Shown piece after piece: positions 60,148 through 64,000 of a stretch of DNA of 64,000 nucleotides (position 1 is the first letter of the stretch; each line of letters begins with the position of its first letter). Below the pieces are notes generated by a model. That model was not told the DNA's origin. It worked only from the letters and a program-made list of their open reading frames with translations, and made no database searches. Made by a program: the position numbers and the translations under genes. The DNA is taken from positions 248,001 through 312,000 of the forward strand of contig CAVTAP010000013.1 in NCBI GenBank assembly GCA_963732695.1, in the 5' to 3' direction. Source of the DNA: CADEDH01 sp963732695 (GTDB lineage: Bacteria; Actinomycetota; Acidimicrobiia; Acidimicrobiales; SZUA-35).

Positions 60148-61362
60148 GATGCCTCCCCGGCGGCCCGGCGGACCCGCCGCCGGTTGAACGGCCCAGGCCG
60201 GCCGACCAGGGCCGCCATCGAGGCCAGCCCCATGCCTCCGGCCAGCACGATGCTGTTGGCCTCGCCCCGGGCCGCCCCGTTCTGACGGAAGATGCTCACC
60301 GTGGCCCGCGCCGGCGAGCCGGTCCCGCAGTCGAGCTGGAGGAGATGGGTGCCCACGGCCAGCTTGGTCGTGTCGACCACGACGATGGCCGGGTCGGCTG
60401 ATGTGAGACGGGTCAGGCGCACCGGCCCCCCGCCGTCGGCGGTGTCGGTGGGGGTGGCCACCACCCGGGTCACGTCGGGGCAGCCGGCCGGGAGGTCGAG
60501 GGCCAGGGGATCGCCGCCCCGGGCCACGGCCTCAGGCCCGGCGGGGGCGGCACCGGCCGGCGTGGCCGCTGGGGTGGTCGAGGATTGGGAGGCCGAGCCG
60601 GCGGCGCTGAGCGGGGCCCCGGGCGGGACGAGCACGGTGGACAGCGTGGCCTGAGGGGCGAACGGCGCGGGACCGGGGGAGGAGGCCGACGCGGGGGGCG
60701 AGGTCACGGTGGTGGAGCGGGCCGGGCGCCGGGTGGTGCCGGTCGAGTCGGGGCTGGTGGCTGCCGGGTCGCGGGGGCCCGGCGTCAGTTGCACCACCAC
60801 CGAGCTGGGGCCGGCGGTGGGTACCGGCGTGGCCGGAGCGCTGGGGATCAGGGTGAGGGTGGAGCGGGCGGCCGTGGTGGGGACGGTGGCCCTGGTCGGT
60901 GGCAACCACGGGGAACACGGTGGGGGCCGCCGTGGTGGTGGCCCGGGCCGTGGTGGTGGTCGGGCGGGCTGTGGTCACCACGGTCGTCACCGTGGTGGTG
61001 GGGGCGGCGGTGGTGATCGGGGCGGCCGTGGCTGCGGTGGTGGGTGCGGCGGTGCTTGGGGTGGTTGGTGCGGCCGTGGTGGTGGGGGCGATGCTGATCG
61101 GGGCCACCGACGGCGGGGGGTTGGTGGTGGTGGTCGTCGTCGTGGGCGCGGCGGTGGTGGGGGGCGCGGTCGTGGTCGTCCTCGGTTGGGTGGTGGTCGT
61201 GGAGGCGGCGGTGGGCGGGGGGCCCACGTCGGGAGCGGTGTTCGGCGGGGGGTCGCCCTGGGCCTCGGCCGGCGGGCTGAGGCCGGCTCCGATGGCCAGG
61301 GTCAGCGCCAGGGTCGCGACCGTCCGTGTGGCCCACGGACGCCTCTCCGAGATTGTCAGCAA
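60144..61362 (-). CDS. Secreted Thr/Pro-rich protein (one frame break)
   Basis: 405 residues if one extra C at about 60906-60907 (plus strand) is removed, which joins PTVFPV to LPPTRATVPTTAARS. The likely start is TTG 61362, with GGAGGGA just before it. A signal peptide (TRTVATLALTLAIGAGLSPPAEAQ) precedes ~150 residues of Thr/Pro/Ala stalk (TTTTAPPTT, AAPTTTTTTTNPPP). The C-terminal ~100 residues have a small beta domain (PADPAIVVVDTTKLAVGTHLLQLDCG) and a hydrophobic end with RRRVRR. It looks like a membrane-tethered surface stalk. The function is unknown. Confidence 0.6.
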
Positions 61363-61457
61363 CGGTCCCTCCACCGCAGACGGGTGTTGTACGCTCCGAG
61401 CCGGTACGAACAATAGAGGCAGAACTTGTGGTCGCAAAACCATCAAAGGGTTTGTCC

Positions 61458-62489
61458 ATGCGGATGCCAAATTGGCTCAAATTGTTGCTCGTTGTCGCTG
61501 CGGTATCGATCTCAGGGTGTTCCAGCCGGCACGACGCCGGGCCGCTCGTCGTCACCGGCCGGCTAGCCGATCGGGACCTGGGCTCGGGCACGGCCGACAG
61601 CCCCATCGAGCTACGGCCCGAGCAGGTGACGACGCTCGAGGTCGAGCTCACCAACATCACCGCCTACCCGGTGACGGTGGGCCACGTCCGCCTCGAAGGC
61701 GAGCTGCTCGACCTGATCTTCCTCACCTACGACACCGGCGTCCACACCACCATCGCTCCTGGTCAGAAGAAGACGGTGGCGTTCGATGTCGACTTCTTCG
61801 ACCTGAGAGGGCAGGCGCACGGCCTGCTCCGGGGCAAGGTGAGCCTCTACAGCGACGAGCGCGAGCCGCTCGGCGCCATCCCGATCGTCCTCGACGGCCG
61901 AGGCGGGCCGTGGGCCACCACGGTGACGTTCAACCTCGTGCTGCTGGCGGTTTCGGTGGCCAGCTTCGGCTGGAACCTCTACCGCCTGGGCCAGCGGCGC
62001 CTACCTCCTCACCGCTTCGCCCGTGGTCTCCGTTTTCTCCACAGCGGCGCAGCCGCCGGGCTCACGGTTTCTGCCGCTTCGTCCACCCTGCGGATCTGGC
62101 CATTGGGCACGACGGGGTGGGTGTCGATCACGGTGTCCATGGCGCTCTTCGCCTTCGCCATGGGCTACCTCGGCCCCGGCTCCGACGAGGGCGCCGAGGC
62201 GGTCCCCGGGGCCCGGCCCGGGCACAACCCCCCCGACGCTGGGGCCGCGGCCGGCGCCGACGTGATCGACCTCGTGGCCGCCGATCGGCCGGCCCCCGCA
62301 CCGCCGGTGGCGCCGTCTCCGGCTCTGGTACCGGCCGACGTTGGCCCCACCATCGTGCCCCGGGCCGACGGGTCGGCTCCCGTGCCGTCGGGGCCCGTGC
62401 TCGTGAGCGAGGGTCCGGTGGCAGTCCCGACCACGGGGCCCGAGCCCACGGTGCGCCTCGAAGGGGAGCCGACCACGCCGGGGTCGTAG
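61458..62489 (+). CDS. Lipoprotein with two membrane helices
   Basis: 343 residues from ATG 61458, with AAAGGG at 61445-61450. Signal peptide with lipobox VSISGC, a beta-sandwich-like ~130-residue domain (LEVELTNITAYPVTVGHVRL, TIAPGQKKTVAFDVDFFDLRG), then two membrane segments around residues 185-270 (TVTFNLVLLAVSVASFGW; WVSITVSMALFAFAMGY), and a ~95-residue Pro/Ala-rich tail. No family recognised. It is divergent from the Thr-rich gene with which it may share the promoter region. Confidence 0.6.
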   Translation: MRMPNWLKLLLVVAAVSISGCSSRHDAGPLVVTGRLADRDLGSGTADSPIELRPEQVTTLEVELTNITAYPVTVGHVRLEGELLDLIFLTYDTGVHTTIAPGQKKTVAFDVDFFDLRGQAHGLLRGKVSLYSDEREPLGAIPIVLDGRGGPWATTVTFNLVLLAVSVASFGWNLYRLGQRRLPPHRFARGLRFLHSGAAAGLTVSAASSTLRIWPLGTTGWVSITVSMALFAFAMGYLGPGSDEGAEAVPGARPGHNPPDAGAAAGADVIDLVAADRPAPAPPVAPSPALVPADVGPTIVPRADGSAPVPSGPVLVSEGPVAVPTTGPEPTVRLEGEPTTPGS

Positions 62490-62498
62490 AGTCGGAGG

Positions 62499-63215
62499 AT
62501 GGACGAACGACTCTACTTCCGGCAGCTGCTCAGCGGCCGGGACTTCGCCGCCTCCGACATGATCGCCCGCCAGATGGTCAACTTCAGCTACCTGATCGGT
62601 GACCGCCAGACCGGTGAAGCGGTGGTGGTGGACCCGGCCTACGACGTCGGTGGGCTGTTCGAGGCGCTGGAGGCCGACGGGATGACGCTGGTGGGCGTGC
62701 TCGGAACCCACTACCACGCCGACCACATCGGCGGGAACATGATGGGCCACCAGATCCAGGGCATCGCCGACCTGCTGGAGCGGGCCGACGTGCCCATCCA
62801 CCTCCAGGAGCCCGAGGTGGAGTTCGTGTCGAAGACCACCGGCCTCACCCGGGACGTGCTGAGCGGCCACCACTCGGGCGACACGGTGACGGTGGGCGGC
62901 ATCGAGATCGAGCTGATCCACACGCCCGGCCACACCCCGGGCAGCCAGTGCTTCCTGGTGCGGGACTGCCTGGTGTCGGGCGACACCCTGTTCCTCGACG
63001 GCTGCGGCCGCACCGACCTCCCCGGGGGCGATCCCGAGGAGCTGTACCGGTCGCTGACCGACCGGCTGGCCAAGGTGCCCGACAGTGCCACCCTGTTCCC
63101 CGGGCACCTCTACTCGGCCGAGCCGTCGCAGTCGATGGGCGAGACCCGGGCCCTGAACGTGGTGTACCGGCCCCGTTCGCTGGAGCAGTGGATGATGATG
63201 TTCGGCTTCGGCTGA
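62499..63215 (+). CDS. MBL-fold metallo-hydrolase (glyoxalase II/persulfide dioxygenase-like)
   Basis: 238 residues. MBL motifs in order: THYHADHIGG, HTPGHTPGSQ, SGDTLFLDGCGRTDLPGGD, FPGHLYS. The GRTDLPGGD/TLFPGH pattern resembles persulfide dioxygenase or glyoxalase II. It starts 10 bp after the lipoprotein stop. Its role is likely thiol or sulfur detoxification, by family only. Confidence 0.85.
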   Translation: MDERLYFRQLLSGRDFAASDMIARQMVNFSYLIGDRQTGEAVVVDPAYDVGGLFEALEADGMTLVGVLGTHYHADHIGGNMMGHQIQGIADLLERADVPIHLQEPEVEFVSKTTGLTRDVLSGHHSGDTVTVGGIEIELIHTPGHTPGSQCFLVRDCLVSGDTLFLDGCGRTDLPGGDPEELYRSLTDRLAKVPDSATLFPGHLYSAEPSQSMGETRALNVVYRPRSLEQWMMMFGFG

Positions 63216-63269
63216 TCCGCCCATCGGCGCGCCCCTCAACGGCCCGCACCAGCGGCCGACAGGGGGCAC

Positions 63270-63551
63270 ATGGAACTGACCCAGGACCACGTCGCCGCCC
63301 TCGAGCACGAGATCACCGAGCTCCGCCGCCAGCTCGATCGCCTCACGGCCGTGCGCGACGAGCTGGTGAGCATCTACTGCTTCGACGACGACGACGAGGA
63401 CGCCCAGGCGTTCGACCACTTCTACGGCGCCTACGATGAGGTGCATGCCAAGATCCGGAGCTTCCTGCTCGATTCGAGCGCGCCGGCCGACCTCGTGCCG
63501 GCGGCGCCCGCTGGACGCTGGCCGGGTTGGGCGTGCTGGGCACGGCGGTGA
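63270..63551 (+). CDS. Hypothetical small coiled-coil protein
   Basis: 93 residues. A helical coiled-coil head (HVAALEHEITELRRQLDRLTAVRDELV) is followed by an acidic cluster FDDDDEDAQAFDHFYGAYDEV. The last ~25 residues (SSAPADLVPAAPAGRWPGWACWARR) look like out-of-frame sequence, and a different frame encodes a membrane protein from about 63512. The real end may therefore come earlier, or a frame break lies near 63500. No family recognised. Confidence 0.5.
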   Translation: MELTQDHVAALEHEITELRRQLDRLTAVRDELVSIYCFDDDDEDAQAFDHFYGAYDEVHAKIRSFLLDSSAPADLVPAAPAGRWPGWACWARR

Positions 63552-64000
63552 TCGCCGCGCTGGTCGGTCCGTCGGTGGCCCTGGCCGAGTCGCCCACGGC
63601 CCTGGCCTCGGAGCTGGCCATCGACGGGGCCTACGTGGCTCCCGAGCGCACCGACGTGGCCGAGGCCGACCTGGTGGAGCAGACCAACCACGCCCGGGCC
63701 CTCGGCCTGCGGCTCGTGGTGGTGGTACCCAACGATCCCCGCCCCAGTCCCGAGGCCTTCGCCCGCCGGATCCTGGAGGCCACGGACTCCGACGTGGCCC
63801 TGGTGTTCCCTGCCGGGGGCGGCCTGGAGGCCAGTGTGGCCGACGATCTCCAGAGCCCGAACCTGCGGGCCCTGTCGGCCGCCCGGTCCAAGGCCGATCC
63901 CGTGCTGGCCACCGAGGTCTACATCGACACCGTGCTGGCCGAGCCGTCGCGCTCGGTGCCGGCTGTGGTGAGCCGCACCATCCTCGGTGTCCTCATCCTG
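63527..64000 (+). CDS. Membrane protein, Rv1476/DUF6676-like (partial)
   Basis: Open to the right edge. The frame is open from 63440, and the first plausible starts are TTG 63527 and GTG 63533, both just before a hydrophobic signal (VLGTAVIAALVGPSVALAES). The ~130-residue exported domain has ELAIDGAYVAPERTDVAEADL, LGLRLVVVVPNDPRPSPE and SDVALVFPAGGGLEASVADDL. It ends in a second hydrophobic segment near the window end. It resembles the mycobacterial Rv1476-type (DUF6676) membrane proteins. The boundary with the 63270 gene is not resolved. Confidence 0.45.
   Translation, partial: MGVLGTAVIAALVGPSVALAESPTALASELAIDGAYVAPERTDVAEADLVEQTNHARALGLRLVVVVPNDPRPSPEAFARRILEATDSDVALVFPAGGGLEASVADDLQSPNLRALSAARSKADPVLATEVYIDTVLAEPSRSVPAVVSRTILGVLIL

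Noticed and set aside
60144..60905. A separate gene for the C-terminal half of the Thr-rich protein
   Set aside because: It has no start with a ribosome site and continues the composition of the upstream frame after removal of one base.

Overview
The window is very GC-rich and almost fully coding, with GTG/TTG starts, GTGA/ATGA stop-start overlaps and dense short-chain dehydrogenase, P450, Rieske, LLM-type (F420/FMN) oxidoreductase and molybdenum hydroxylase genes. A LexA box of the actinobacterial TCGAAC-N4-GTTC type, PknB-like kinases and an FHA protein fit an actinomycete. Acidimicrobiia is my best guess, by inference only. I see no tRNA, rRNA, CRISPR array, transposase or replication origin, and no gene-free stretch longer than 300 bases.

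Layout. 0-5.8 kb: tail of a BMP-type binding lipoprotein, a divergent MarR/YceI pair with a twin palindromic operator, a Gmad2-like lipoprotein, an aldo/keto reductase, SOS-regulated DNA polymerase IV and a zinc alcohol dehydrogenase. 5.9-16.6 kb: a forward catabolic run (P450, SnoaL-like protein, methyltransferase, SDR, double-hotdog protein), an MFS exporter, and a reverse run (SDR, two-subunit ThDP decarboxylase, SDR, enoyl-CoA hydratase) followed by a SnoaL-like protein and RidA. 16.9-23.3 kb: molybdenum hydroxylase with fused FAD and 2Fe-2S subunits, LLM oxidoreductase, phytoene-desaturase-like flavoprotein. 23.5-32.3 kb: amidase, WXG100-like/lipase fusion, cytosine-deaminase-like amidohydrolase, Rieske oxygenase and an SsuABC/NMT1-type ABC importer. 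32.5-44.1 kb: two facing flavodoxin-fold oxidoreductases, Hsp20 and a small membrane protein with a DosR-like palindrome, AlbA_2 protein, PknB-like kinase, fasciclin lipoprotein, amidohydrolase, nitroreductase, thiolase plus DUF35 pair. 44.1-56.4 kb: secreted metalloprotease, MoaD-like protein, a second (three-gene) molybdenum hydroxylase, DUF6492-like protein, TypA, a candidate selenoprotein of the AhpD/carboxymuconolactone decarboxylase family, LLM oxidoreductase, fatty acid hydroxylase. 56.5-64 kb: signalling and envelope genes (GAF, kinase, FHA, Thr-rich secreted protein, lipoprotein), an MBL-fold hydrolase and two partly resolved genes.

The standout is at 53600-54193. One reading frame is interrupted by a single TGA exactly where the CxxC redox motif needs its second cysteine, and a 7-bp hairpin with a GUU loop sits 13 nt after it, at the place and with the form of a bacterial SECIS element. 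Other notable items are a family of about 115-bp intergenic palindromes, a dispersed double-hairpin repeat, and a DosR-like palindrome.

Caution: seven conserved genes are broken by what look like 13 single-base insertions and no deletions, twelve of them to the right of 45 kb. This looks like uncorrected long-read error rather than gene decay. Such genes are given as full-length CDS with the break described.
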